The notes under the pieces are model-generated. The model was not told where the DNA came from, ran no database searches, and was given only the letters and a program-made list of their open reading frames with translations. The position numbers and the translations under genes were made by a program. A DNA stretch of 64,000 nucleotides from Paragordius varius (taxonomy: Eukaryota > Nematomorpha), in NCBI GenBank assembly GCA_964247055.1, contig OZ176052.1, forward strand, positions 2,356,001 through 2,420,000, in the 5' to 3' direction. Position 1 is the first letter of the stretch. Every line of letters begins with the position of its first letter. This document shows positions 1-12,292 of the stretch, in pieces.

Positions 1-89
1 ATTTATGGATTCATTTTTTAATAACATTATAATCCTAATCATTATACTTTTGAACATAAAAAAATGCTTTATTTTATTATTATTATAAA

Positions 90-215
90 GGGTAGGACTC
101 CGGATTTGGAGTTTTCGTACCACTAAGTAATTCATAATATTTATACTTTGTGGTAATCTGAGGTGATTTTTTACCTAACACATGCCCTTGTGTATAATTA
201 ATGATTTTACAATAG
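90..215 (+). repeat. Dispersed ~130-bp direct repeat H, copy 1
   Basis: Starts GGTAGGACTCCGGATTTGGA and includes CACATGCCCTTGTGT. A clearly related copy in the same orientation lies at 3407-3540. It lies in an intron or upstream of the first nicastrin exon visible. No terminal inverted repeat or coding potential seen; class unknown. Confidence 0.7.
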
Positions 216-374
216 GACTTAAAAAAATTCTTTATATTAATCATAATTACTAATTAGAGATGTTTTTCAAATTCTTGACTAGTGTTGAATAATTGAAGCA
301 AATAAACAATTTATGTATAAATAAAATCCTTTGATTTAGATATTATATTAATCCTTATCTATATATATATATAG

Positions 375-3113
375 GATCATCGGATGTATTACCGCGTTAT
401 GTTAGTGTAGTAGATCACATTCAATTATATACCATTTTAACGCATTTGAGTTTAGCTTACCTAACGGCAAATTATTCTATTAATGATACTTCAAATGAAA
501 CAAAATTGATTTCCAATGAAATCACAAATAAAGGTGAGAGGGATATGTTGACAAAAACGATGGATTTCGAAACGTGCAAAAGTTTGAATCAAAAAACTGA
601 TGAGGTTGTCAATAATTTTGAGATTTTGAAGAAATCTTTACGTTTATAAAAATATGACGTGTTTTCGAATATTATATAATATATATATATTACAGTTCAA
701 ATTTACTTTCGAACAATTCAAATTAACCCTAAATAATTTATGTTTTTTAAAGTTAAAAATACCTATATTATATAATATTTTAAAAAATGAATTTTTGTTT
801 AAAATAAATATAACACTTAAAAAATAATAAACTATGCCACGTAAATATATTTTATATTAATGACGAATTATATTAGCTGCCCTAAAACACAATTAATTCT
901 TAGGGTTTTGAATTGTTCGAGGGTGAATTTGAATTGTATATCTAATAATAAGTAAGAATGTTTTATAAAATTTTCTATAAATAGATAATTGTTTTTTATT
1001 CTACTAATATCTCTTCACCCAAAATAATAATATAATAAAATATGCATTGTATCATCTTTATATCACCTTTTTACGCTATTTTCTCCTCCCCAGGCTTGTT
1101 AAAATTTTTTATTCCTTTCTGACTTTGGTTTGTTGAATATTACTATGCAGAGATTTTTATAATTTTTTCTTGAATAGTACATTGTTAAGTTTGCTATTAA
1201 ACTATATTGTTTAAACAAAAATTTAGTTTTTTAGTGAAGAATGCAAATAATCCCGTAGATTTTTATTGTATGATATCAATTCTAATTAATATTTATTTTC
1301 ATTATGAGAGAATTTTTAATTATCAATATATACCATTTACAATTTATATTCGCCCTTGAACAATTCAAATTCGCCGTTAAACAATTCAAATTCACCCTAA
1401 AAACAAATTTAGTGTTTTCAGGCTATTATAACTCATCATTAAGTTTATTTTTTTTAGAATTATTTTAATTTTAAACAAAATTTTTATTAAAAATATAAAA
1501 AAATATAGTTTTTTTTAATTCTAAAAAAACACATAATTTATTTAGGGGGAATTTGAGTTGTTCAAGGGTGAATTTGAATTGTTTGAGGGGGGATTTTAAT
1601 TGTTCGATGATTATGAATTGTTCGAGTAGGAAATAAATTGTTCGAGTATTATTAAGTGAATTTGAATTGATTAAAGGTAAATTTGAATTATCAAGGGTGA
1701 ATTTGAAGTGTAAATGGTATGAATATATATATATATATATATATGCTAGGATAATTGCATTTATACTCTTTACTCATTTTAGATTTACAGTTATTATTGG
1801 ATACCAAATAAACCTGATGATGATTCGCAACATCCTAACAATCCACAAAATTTAGTTGGCCAGAATAACAAATTATCTCCAGCAAATGTAATTAATGGGA
1901 CCTGTTTTAAGTCTATGGTTCAATTTTCTCTGGCTAGATCCCCAGCCTTCCTTATACCAAACTATGATTTAAAACGCAATGAATTACACGTTTCAACATG
2001 GACTGAAAGTGTTTGGGATAAATTAACCATAAAGCTTTATTTGGAACCTAAGATCTCTACTGATAGGTAGGTGTATTTATTTAAAAATAGTCTCGTCTCA
2101 GATTAAGGGATATTCACAATTTGGCTAGGATTTAGTTGGATCACTTTTTTGTGCCGACTATTTTTTTGAATGAATCATATTGCCGATTAAATAAAACTGT
2201 TTAAATTTCAATTTTAGTTTTTTTTAAACATATTAAATTAACATGTTAAAAATGTTTTATTATAAACTATTTTTCATACCTTGATTTTATAGACAAAACC
2301 TATTTATAACATTAAATGACATTTGATATATATTTAACAAAGTTTATCAAAATATAATGAATGACATTACTATACCATTTACAATTCAAATTCACACTAA
2401 AAATTAATTATGTTTTTTCGGGGTAATGTAACTCATCACTAATAGAAAATATATCTAGATGGCATAGTCTATTATTTTTTTCAGTATTTTATTTATTTTA
2501 AACAAAATTTCATTTTTTAAAAATAAAAAATATAAGTAATTTTTAATAAAAAAACACTTTATTTTTTTCAGGGTGACTTTGAATTGTTCAAGGGCAATTT
2601 CAACTATAGATGGTATATATTTGTTTTAGATTAATCTTTGGTATAGCTGTAATTATGTGCCTTATTACACAATTTTTGATCTCGTACGTTGGCAGGTAAT
2701 ATATATTGTATATAATTTTTAAAATAGTTAGATTTTGTTAAGCTACAAAAAACCTATTTTTTATGATGAATTATTTTACTAAATTGTATGTTATTTTAAA
2801 TTAATGTTTTCTTTTTTTATATTCATATAATTGGTGGTCCAAATATTTTGAAATTTAATGTTAACTTAATAATTTATTTATATCTAATTTGTTGAGATAT
2901 GGCCATATCCTATTTCCCACGGTAATGATGAACAATTCTTCCAATTCAATATCCAATGATATAAATAATTTGCCTGTTGAAAATTCTCTCAATAATGTTA
3001 ATTCTAATGGTAATACAAATACAAATGCTAGAAACAATGTTGATATAAATGATTTTTTACCAAGCGCTATGACTCCGGTTGAAGGGATATCCTCGCATTC
3101 TGTAATCTCATAA
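375..3113 (+). CDS. NCSTN: Nicastrin, C-terminal part (gamma-secretase subunit); gene continues off the left edge
   Basis: Nicastrin is the large glycosylated type I membrane subunit of gamma-secretase, which cuts Notch, APP and other membrane stubs. Exons by splice sites and matching phases: 375-604, 1783-2066, 2630-2695, 2897-3113 (stop TAA). The decisive match is STWTESVWDKL, corresponding to the family's STWTESRWKDI, preceded by SLARSPAF (family ALSPAF) and IYSYYW (family YEYSW). The third exon gives one hydrophobic membrane helix (LIFGIAVIMCLITQFLISYV), as expected just before the short cytosolic tail. Several N-glycosylation sequons (NYS, NDT, NET, NGT) lie on the lumenal side. The tail starts like the family (GHILFPT for ADVLFIA) but runs about 65 residues further as an Asn/Ser-rich stretch. 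Earlier exons, including the peptidase-like domain, lie outside the window. The introns hold foldback elements at 692-942, 1327-1721 and 2369-2617; the last ends about 12 bp before an acceptor. Confidence 0.85.
692..942. mobile_element. Family A foldback element (inverted 21-bp-unit ends), copy 1
   Basis: Left end carries units like TTCGAACAATTCAAATTAACC; right end carries the reverse complement (GGTTTTGAATTGTTCGAGG). The AT-rich centre is shared with the other family members. In nicastrin intron 605-1782. Non-coding. Confidence 0.7.
1327..1721. mobile_element. Family A foldback element with expanded right array, copy 2
   Basis: Left end ATACCATTTACAATTTATA, three 21-bp units, AT-rich centre, then a right array of about eight diverged units of the GAATTTGAATTGTTCAAGGG type, ending GTAAATGGTAT. 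The right array is much longer than the left, so unit number has changed since insertion. Lies in the same nicastrin intron as copy 1. Confidence 0.8.
2369..2617. mobile_element. Family A foldback element, copy 3, abutting a nicastrin splice acceptor
   Basis: ATACCATTTACAATTCAAAT at the left, TTGAATTGTTCAAGGGCAAT then GATGGTAT at the right. The right end lies about 12 bp upstream of the acceptor of the membrane-helix exon starting at 2630, so the element probably supplies or sits beside the branch-point region. Confidence 0.75.
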
Positions 3114-3406
3114 AAAAAATTTTTTTACAATTTTTAAAAAAAAGACCAAAAAAAGAGAATCGAATACAGCAAGAATATGGATACAAACTTTGCTATTATT
3201 AATTATAGTATTGTGATATTTAGTAGATTATATTTATTATACATTACATGTAAAATTATTTTAGTTAAAAAATAAATGTATTTAATTTATTTAACGATAT
3301 AGTAAAATTATATTTAATAATTGAATCATGCAAATGTTTCAGATAAATCAATTTTTACCGTGTCGAAAAACAATAAGTAATAGCTTTTCTCTTCACATCA
3401 TCCTAA

Positions 3407-3540
3407 AGGGTAGGGGACTCCGGATTCGGATTTTCATACCACGAAGTAATTTATATTCATCAAAATTATACTTTGTTATTTGAGGCGATTTTTTTTACAT
3501 AACACATGCCCTTGTGTTCAACTAATGTTTTTACAGATCA
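3407..3540 (+). repeat. Dispersed ~130-bp direct repeat H, copy 2
   Basis: Second copy of the repeat at 90-215: GGGGACTCCGGATTCGGATT, then ACCACGAAGTAATTTAT and CACATGCCCTTGTGT. It lies about 300 bp downstream of the nicastrin stop codon, so the two copies bracket the visible nicastrin exons. Confidence 0.7.
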
Positions 3541-4145
3541 TTAGAAATATGTCCCAGTTAACATTGGAGGGAGATGACAGTTGGACTTGTAAAATTAAAT
3601 TAACATCGTATAATTGCACCCGAAAATACCGATAACTAAAGGGAAGCTATTTTTATAAAGGATCGAGTTTACTTAAATTATTTTTATCTTATTGAAACCA
3701 CCGCAATATTTCACAAATATTATTTTAAAAAACTATATATATATAATGTGTATATGTACCATTTTTTGCCTATTTATATCCATTTTTCATCAATTGCTCG
3801 ATGTTGTTGTTTAACTTTATAAATTAAACTTACCTGTTTCCATAGTTTTTTTTTCAGTTATTTTACTTTTTATACTTGATGATTTTTTGATATTCCGCTA
3901 TTTTATTTTATAATCGTTAATTTGGTAAAAATCTATAAATTACCCTTAATTATATTGAATTAGTGAAACAAATGTATATCTAAGTCATACTACATTATTT
4001 AATTTATTTTTTCAAATGGCTTAAAGAAAACTGGAATATTACTTATTTTAACGGGCTCTTATTCTATTTAAATTGATTGTTAGGGCCAACCTTATTGATT
4101 GGTTAATAATAATGTCTATATTTTTCTATTAAATTTTAATAAATC

Positions 4146-4385
4146 CTTCACATTTTAAATTCACCCTTGAACAAATCGAATTCATTCTGGAACAGTTCAA
4201 ATTCACCTTTGTCTTTTTTTAAAAATTACCTATATTTTTTATGTACTTAAAAAATGAAACTTTGTTTAAAAATTATTATAAAACCGAAAAATAAAAAAAA
4301 CTAATCCATAAACATATATTTCATATATGAGTTATATTAGCCCGAAAACTTATTTTTAGTGTGAATTTGAATTGTAAATGGTATA
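4146..4385. mobile_element. Family A foldback element, copy 4
   Basis: Left: TTTAAATTCACCCTTGAACA and two more units. Right: GTGTGAATTTGAATTGTAAA then TGGTAT. Between them is the family's AT-rich centre with a TATTAGCCCGAAAAC segment. Intergenic between nicastrin and the ZP gene. Confidence 0.7.
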
Positions 4386-4389
4386 TTAA

Positions 4390-6095
4390 TTGTAAATCGT
4401 ATATTAAATCTGTTTCCAGCATGCGCATTTATACGATATAAAAAATGACAGATCTATTGAAGGTTATAACTGGCCAATATTACTTTTTCGGTTAAAATAT
4501 TGTCGAAATAAACCCTTAAATACTTAATAAAGTAAAACAACAATAATATTCATTAGATTATCATCAAGTTTTTCAATCATAACTAACTAGATTAGATTTA
4601 ATTTTAGAAAGGTTAATTTTAACCTTAATTCAAAAAACTATTCATTATTATCAACAACCATTAAACAGAACACTTGATTTTTATGGTTCAATAATCATTA
4701 AAAATAATTATATTATTATATTATATCAGTTATTTTTTAAATAATTTTAAAAAGTCAGAATAATTGTTATATTTTAAGTTAGTATGTGAAAGTGAAAATA
4801 AAATAAATAATTATAATTATAGTTTATAAAATATACTTAACTATGATTTTTCATATCTACCAGAGCAATTAATTATATTTTATCAAATATTTAATATCTA
4901 TCAAATGCATTATTATTAACCTCTTGTTACTTTTTTAACATACTTATGTCAAAATGTTAAATTTTGTTTAACTTTTATTTTCATGACATAATACGTTACT
5001 TTTTTAATTAAATTAGAGAATCGAAAACAATATATTAAATAAAATTTTGCCCGTATTTCTATTTTCTTTTAAAAAACTATAAAACCTAAAATACTTATTT
5101 GCGACATTTATTGGTATTTATATATATTATATGATTAATTTATTCACTAATTTTAATTAGTTATCGGAAATATATACAATTTCTTCTTAATCGAGAAAAC
5201 TCTGTACTACAGTTTTTCTAGCTAGTAAAATAATCAATCACACGTAATTCTAATTGTTCGCTCTTATTTTATATATAAAACATTATTTATCGCTTTATTT
5301 ATTAATTTGATTCTCAAAGAAACTTTATACCTGCACAGTAAAAAAGCGAAATTAATTTGTTTTAGCAGTTTAAGTTATTATACATATTCCGACTTTTTTT
5401 TATATAAAGAACGGATTTTTTAGTTTGTTCTTTTATTCATTAAAATATGCGCTACTTGTAAAAATGTTGTGAAAAAGGGGCGGGTGTAACTTTCTTTGAG
5501 ATTTTTCGCCTTTTTATTTGTATTATTATAATTATATCGACTAATCGCTAATTTACTCTAAAAAAATATTTTTAATCCATACTGTATGGATTCAAAAAGT
5601 TCTCACTCGGTTTCCCACATTCAACGCATTTTCCAAAAATAAAAAATTTGCCACCAAAAGAAATGGATTACAAATCGGATTTTTGGATTCGTTTTTATTT
5701 TTCAAATCACGAAATTTGAGATTATTTAGTATTTATAAAATATGACAAAATGATGGATTATCCTTTTTACCTGTTAAGATAATTATCATAGAATTTTTTA
5801 ACTTATATGGTAATAACAGATTTAACTAATTATACGGTATATGATTTCATTATTCCCCCGAAACCCTCTCTTCAATAATTCTCCTGCTGTTTTTTAACAA
5901 CAACTTTCAACAAAACTTCCCTAGTCATTCTTAACTATATATATAAATACTATCCTCTTTCACAAAAAATATTCGTATTACCAAAATTTGGCCTTAGAGA
6001 TTGTTTAAAACTATTATTTATTACAAAAAAAATTTTTATGAATATAAAAAGGATAAATTTAAAGCTTACGAATTTTATTGGAAAATTTGTAATTT
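4390..6095. other. AT-rich intergenic DNA upstream of the ZP gene
   Basis: No coding exon, RNA gene or recognisable element seen. Must contain the promoter and 5' UTR of the ZP gene beginning at 6096, but I cannot point to a defined core promoter. One GC-richer spot near 5477-5510 (GGGGCGGGTGTAAC) stands out. Confidence 0.4.
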
Positions 6096-9000
6096 ATGTA
6101 CGACGATAGATTGTGTTGGGTATTGCTTTTATCCAAAATTATTCGAATATTCTCAAATCTAGTCATAATATTCCTCCTATCTATGGTACGTACCCATTTA
6201 TTTATTAATTTATTTTTTGAACACCAAAGTCCTGTTTAATAAAATAATTTATCGCATTTTTTATGACAAATGGATAAATTTTTATACTCCTCAAAATTAT
6301 ATTAAGTTCAGAATGATAATTTTGTACAATTTACAATATATATATTAAATTTATAAATCCTGACCTGTGGTTTAATTTTACTACAAATTCGCATTTCTAA
6401 CTGTATTGATATTATACCACGTTTATTGCCATATTTCAAGTAGTTAGTAATTTTAATTTAAAACTAAATTTTTGCACAATTTAAAAAAACGTAACATAAG
6501 AACGAAAACTTTCATACATGGCATGCAACATACATGTATATTAAATGACATTTTAGTCATTTTAAATATCCAAATGACTTATAATAATATCTATCGATTC
6601 TGTATACCAGTAATTGGGGTCTTAAATTAATAAGGAAAAATGTAAAAACTTGTCAAATTTTCATCCTATTAACAAATAAAAAGCACATAAAACCATAAAA
6701 AGGCTGTTTATTTTATAAATCTGTTTTAACTTTAATTGAATTCATTTAACTTAGAATCGTCCTGTAACGTGTAAACCTATGAATGTTGCTCAAACCAAAT
6801 CAACCCAAAATGAATATAATCCCCCCTTGATTGACCCGTTTGAAATGGTTGATATGACAAATTCCATTGTTGGTAAGCTGGTTTAAAACTTTTTAATTCA
6901 AAATTTATATATTACTAAGTGTCTCTAATTACAATTTATGGTTATTGAAACTAATGATGAAGGAAGGGTTTCTAGAATTCAAAAATTAATCATACGTTTT
7001 ATGAAAGTTTGAAATAAAAGCAAAAAAACAATACGCGCCAAAAACCGATTCCAATATTTTAGTTATCATTACCATTTTTTTATGTAGTGGAAAGAGCCCA
7101 AACTTTTAAATAACATATATTTTATAAAAAAATATATAACAGATAAAAAGTCTAATTTAAGGTCGATCGCTATATAATAAATCATATGTAAATAGTTTAT
7201 TATGTTCTTAAGTTTTTTAAGTAAACCAATAAATTCCCTTTTGTTTGTTTGATCAGCATTTATAGATATTCTTGAGAGCAAGCAGCTAATTCCCGTAAAC
7301 ACTTTCATTTTAAATTATGAACAATTTTTGTCACTAAAATGTTTTATGCATTATATATTAAAATTGATTATTTATTCCATTTTTTTGGAGTTAAGGAGAA
7401 ATTAAATTTACCTTTAGGTATATTAGCTACCATACAAGTAATAAATATTTTAAGCCAGAATATTTAACATCGCCATTTAAAGGTTTACAAATCTAAGTTT
7501 TTACATTATAATATTAATATTTGGTAGAAACATTTATAAACAATTAGTATGATTAAAAGCTTAACGTTCTTCCCAATATGGGTATTAAAAGTTATTGGGT
7601 TTTTAATTGCACAAACTGCAACTACACATAAGAAATTTATAAGCAAAATATGAACAGTGGAGTTGTTTAACGCAATCAATTTCATTTATTTATATATTAA
7701 TTTTTAAGTTTATTTTTCCGATGAACATTTGAAACATTGCGTACATACAAACATTTTAATTTAAAGTCGGTCTTTCATAATAAAGCTTAAAAATGTAGGC
7801 GACTAATTTAATAATGATGCGTAATTTTAATGAGATTAAAGGACATGAGCCGATTGTAAATTAAAAGTGTCACCTCGTAATATAATCAAATTATGACAAT
7901 TCACAAATATGAATAAATAGGGAGGTTATTAAATATGCTTTAAATATATTAAAATGAACCTATTATTAAAATTTTAGGTAATTAAGTATTTATATTAAAC
8001 TTTGAATAGTTGTATTATATATATATATATATATATAATTTTTGATGTTAAAGAGCCATTTAAATTATGAACAGACATTAATGTTTCAATTAAAATAATT
8101 TCCATACAATAATCTAATAAATTAACCAAAAAAGCACTATGTAGTTTATGAGAAATATAATAAAAATTGAAATTATACATGTAAAGTCCAAAAATAAAAA
8201 GACAAATATTTTTTTCGAAAGACCGCTCTTTAAGTTGTGTAAAAATATAACTCATTGTTTTAAACTGCAGCGCATGAAATAGAGATGTTTATTGGTAACA
8301 CAATCAATTATATATTTTAAAATATAAATAATTTTTAAAATTAAAGTTATATAGTTTCCTTTTAAAAAATTATTGTCTTTATATTTTAACGTTTGGCCCG
8401 TATAATTTCAATTTTGACTCTAACTTTGGGGCATATCTTTTGTAGATATAACATCCACATGTTCACCGGTTGAACCCTATATCCGACTTAATGTACAATT
8501 TTTTGTTGGATTTTACGGCACAATTTACATTGAAAAGTATTTCAGGGTGCCCACTTGCAAGTGGAATGGGAATGGTGAAAAAAATACCACTTTTAAAATA
8601 CCTCTTTACCATTGTGGAACAAAGGTATATATTTCACAAATAAAAAGTTAACATCGATGATTATATAAAATTTATTTAAACTTTACTTAGAAAAATATTT
8701 ATATATTAGGATTTCGAAGCTTCCGCTAGATAATAAGTTATAAATATTTTCTTGGAAACAAAAAGTTTTTAGTTTTTTATGACGAGTTTTAATTATTATA
8801 GATGTATTATTAAATAATTTTATACATATATAAAATAATTCGGGTCTAAATTTATCCTTTATTTATTAAATAATCAAAAATAGATCTAATATATCGTTTG
8901 TTTTCATACTTTTTTTGACAGATATACGATGGCGTATTTTACAACGTGATAGTGGTAAAAATGGAAAGTCAATTACCTATCATTGAAGTTTGGGATAAAG

Positions 9001-11185
9001 CTTACCTCGTTATCTGTGATTCTCGTGACTTTAGTTTCGATCTACAATCTGACATTAAAACAACAAATTCAAATTCGACCTCTAGCAATTATAACCATTT
9101 AGATTATTCATTGGAGGCGTTTGGTAAAGTTTCTAAAACTCAATCTACTGAAACCACTTGGAATTCTTCACATTATTACAGGAGTAAAAAAGGAAATGTT
9201 CTGCATAAAAGGAAGAATAGCAATAAAAAAGACACCACACCAAATCTATACCAAAATATAAGGTCACCACCTCAGGGCACAGTCACAGCGTAAATTATTT
9301 TAAACTTTTCTATTATATAATGTATGAAAAAAAATATGGATTATCTTTTAAATCTAAAAAAGTTAAAGTGTTTTAAATATTATTGCAATATTTGACTAAA
9401 TATAGACTTTTGGTTTGCTTATAAAAGTTTTTTAAATTTGGAATAAGAGTGTCAATTTATCTAAAAAACTTAATGGTGACTTTATTTCTTAAAGACCCTT
9501 ATTTAAGTGGCGCAAGATTTTAACTCATAGCTCATTTTAAAATATCAATAGTATTTTCTAAATACATATCTATTATGTTTATAATGAAGTATTTGCGCTG
9601 AGTGGGAAAATTTATCTAATGTATGCACAGAATTCCAAGACCCACAAAATCAACTGTATCATGGCTTCGGGTGTCAAAAATGCCCTCCAAAAAAGCGAAA
9701 TGTCGCATGAAAGTTGTCCAAAATGAGGATCCAATGGGGGAACCTGCAAAATCTTTAACGCTAGGTCTTCAATCTACGCTCGTTTTACAAGCTACACCAT
9801 ACATAAATGGTTTACATAAGATTTATTTCCAAAAAAAATAGTTTTTTTTTGAAATAAAATTAGGTTGTTTGTAGTTTTATACAAGACGGGAATTTTTTAT
9901 TGTCTAAAATTAATGCTTATAAAATTTCGCTTTGAATTTGTCGTTCCTTGGTTAATCTTATTTTAAAAAACTATGAATAAATATCAAAAAAATAGAATTA
10001 ACAAACTTTTCTCGATTACAATATTTTTACTTAACCTTACAATAATATGTTTATAATTAAACCACACAAATTTTAAACTCCTTTTGTTATAAATCATCTT
10101 AAAAGTTTAATCAGTACTTTAAAAACAAGAAGTCGAATTCAGTGATAAATAAGTTTTATTTTTAAAAAATTTAAAATATTTGTTTAGATAACTTACGGAT
10201 AACTGATATGATGATCTTAAGTTGTTCAGCAGAAGATTCGAACCGACAAAACAAAATTTTGCTCTACAATGATTTGACGTAAATTTAAAAATTGATATTT
10301 TGACCAAATTTTAAGTTACCTTTATCTTTTTTAAAGTTATACTTATTATTGAGTTCCAATATCATTTTATTAATATTTTATATTGATTGGTATCACTTTT
10401 TGCTTGTAAATTATTAATGTTTAATTTACTAATTTTTGTTTGCTCATAGAAAAAAAATTTTTTTTATCCATATAAAAAAATTAATGTTTATTACTATAAA
10501 ATTTTTAGGTTATAACTCTGTTTAAAAAAATTTTTCACATTTTTTTCATTAGTAATGTTTGCAAATCAAACACCAAATCGAATTCGGTTTCATTCCATCA
10601 ATCATCACAAGATGATAAGACTTTATCATCTACCCTTAGGATCCGTCATAAAACTGTAAATGGGTCACTCATTGCCTATTTTCATTTCAACACTTTTCGC
10701 CTGTCTGAGGGGGACTCCATAATTTTTACCTGTGTACTTAGGCTTTGTCCCGAATCCTGTCACGATACCAGAAATGTAATAATTATTTCAAATTTAATAT
10801 TTATTTTATAATTTTCAAAAAAAGGGTTAGCGAAATATATAGGAAGAGAGTTTCTTTAACTATTTAAAAACATTGAATGAAAGAGATTTGTATAATTTGT
10901 TTAATGTTTCAAGTAAATTTTTGTTTTTAATAGAATTCCTCAAAACAATGCGTTAATACAATGGTTGATACCTGGGAGGCTAGGAAGGGAAATAATCCCT
11001 TCATACAAACGCTAAAAGTCCGACTCGGTATAAAAGATGACATAAAGTCCAACATGTTCTCAAATAAAATGTTGAGTAATCCTAATAATGTTTTCGATTC
11101 CAAATCAAACAATTTTAATCCCAATGATAATGCGTTGTGGCAATATCATAATTATTCAAATCCAAATATTTTTTATAAATTATAA
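6096..11185 (+). CDS. Secreted zona-pellucida (ZP) domain protein, 8 exons
   Basis: ZP modules polymerise extracellular proteins into cuticle, egg-coat or apical matrices. Exons: 6096-6185, 6755-6872, 8446-8624, 8922-9262, 9631-9809, 10188-10278, 10553-10775, 10934-11185; phases agree and the sum is 1473 nt (490 aa). Exon 1 starts with ATG and ends in a hydrophobic signal-like segment (NLVIIFLLSM). Exons 2-4 give ZP-N (PVTCKPM, then IYIEKYFRVPTCKW, IPLYHCGTK, IIEVWDKAYLVIC, very like invertebrate ZP proteins that have EVWDTA..LRC). Exons 5-8 give ZP-C (CRMKVV, ILSCSAED, LIAYFHFNTFRL, FTCVLRLCPESC, QC). A polar, Ser/Thr/Asn- and Lys-rich insert of about 95 residues separates ZP-N and ZP-C. No transmembrane helix, GPI-type tail or clear furin site follows ZP-C, so the product looks directly secreted, unless an alternative 3' exon exists. 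Confidence 0.85.
8170..8430. mobile_element. Family B foldback MITE, degenerate copy
   Basis: Matches family B inside parts: AAAAGACAAATATTTTTTTC on the left and TTGTCTTTATATTTTAACGT then CCGTATAATTTCAATTTTGA on the right. Lies in the ZP-gene intron 6873-8445, ending about 15 bp before the exon 3 acceptor. Confidence 0.6.
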
Positions 11186-11327
11186 TTTTGTTGAGGAAAT
11201 GTGACTAAATAATTATACCTTAACCAATAGTTTTGTACACTTTTCTGATTGTGCAAAATGTGTAAATAATTTTTTTTGATTATTAAATAAAAATGTTAGA
11301 ATTTGCGGTAGATATAAATTACTTAGA

Positions 11328-11603
11328 TACAGTAAAAATTAAAATTATACGGACAAAACGTAAAAAAGACAAATATTTTTTTCCAAAAGACAACAATACA
11401 TTTTCAAAATATTTCCCATATAAGCTACTTAGTTACAATTAAATATAGAATTAGATGTGTTGGTATTTCACACTTTGCCATCTAAAACAATGAGTTATAT
11501 TGAAATAAATTAATATTAAAAAATTATCGTTGTCTTTTGTAAAAAAAATATTTGACTTTATATTTTTACGTTTTGTCAGTATAAATTTCAATTTTTACTA
11601 TAT
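11328..11603. mobile_element. Family B foldback MITE
   Basis: Left end TACAGTAAAAATTAAAATTA followed by CGGACAAAACGTAAAAAAGA; the right half is the reverse complement (TTTTTACGTTTTGTCAGTAT, AATTTCAATTTTTACT). About 275 bp, almost wholly palindromic, TA-flanked with CAGT ends as in Tc1/mariner-derived MITEs. No transposase. Confidence 0.8.
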
Positions 11604-11697
11604 TTTTAAAAATACCATATTTAATATGCTAAAATCATAAAATAACTAGTTTCGATTCCACAAATGTGAATTCATATTCAAATATATAATATCATAT

Positions 11698-12262
11698 TTA
11701 ACACTTGGATACAAGACATTCATTTTAGTCCTTCGATTCAAATTGGGGTAGTTAAATACCCCAGGTCTGTTTAAAATTAATTCTTTAAAAAATATGGGAG
11801 GAATCGAAACCATAGCAAAATTTTGCACTTATATAACATTAATAAAACGATATATAAAAAATCAAAAATACTTGATATCACTTACTTTAAGCTAAAACTG
11901 AAAGGTAAAATTTAGTCAACGTGACATGAATGCAATAAAATTGAAAAATAATACAAAATAAACAGCTTTTTCTATTTTTATCAATGTTAGATGTAATTTA
12001 TATAAAAAATTAGCTTTAATTTTACCCTTAAAATTAAAAGAAGACGATATTTTGCAAAAATTTTGTGAAATAAAAATGGCGTCGAAGTAGTTTGACATGG
12101 AACTTTTTTTTCAAAACAAAATTATATTTAGATATTTTGGCATATTTATATAATTTTTATTAGGATAGAAGCACAAATTTAAATTGGGGCCGTTTCCTTC
12201 AGTAGTTTAACTCAAATTTAGTCTGGGGTATTTAGATACCTCAAATTGAATCGAAGTATTAA
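11698..12262 (+). mobile_element. Family C ~565-bp MITE, full copy
   Basis: Left end TTAACACTTGGATACAAGAC, then TCGATTCAAATTGGGGTAGT and TAAATACCCCAGG; right end GGGGTATTTAGATACCTCAA, then TTGAATCGAAGTATTAA. The ends form an imperfect inverted repeat. Middle contains GTCAACGTGACATGAATGCA and ATGGCGTCGAAGTAGTTTGA. Another full-length copy is at 56306-56852. Confidence 0.8.
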
Positions 12263-12292
12263 ACATTATTACCGAATATAATATTTTAATAG

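Noticed and set aside
446-649. Stand-alone small protein ending at 649
   Set aside because: The open frame begins inside a nicastrin exon that starts at 375; the donor at 605 joins it in frame to the IYSYYW exon, so the last 15 codons are intron.
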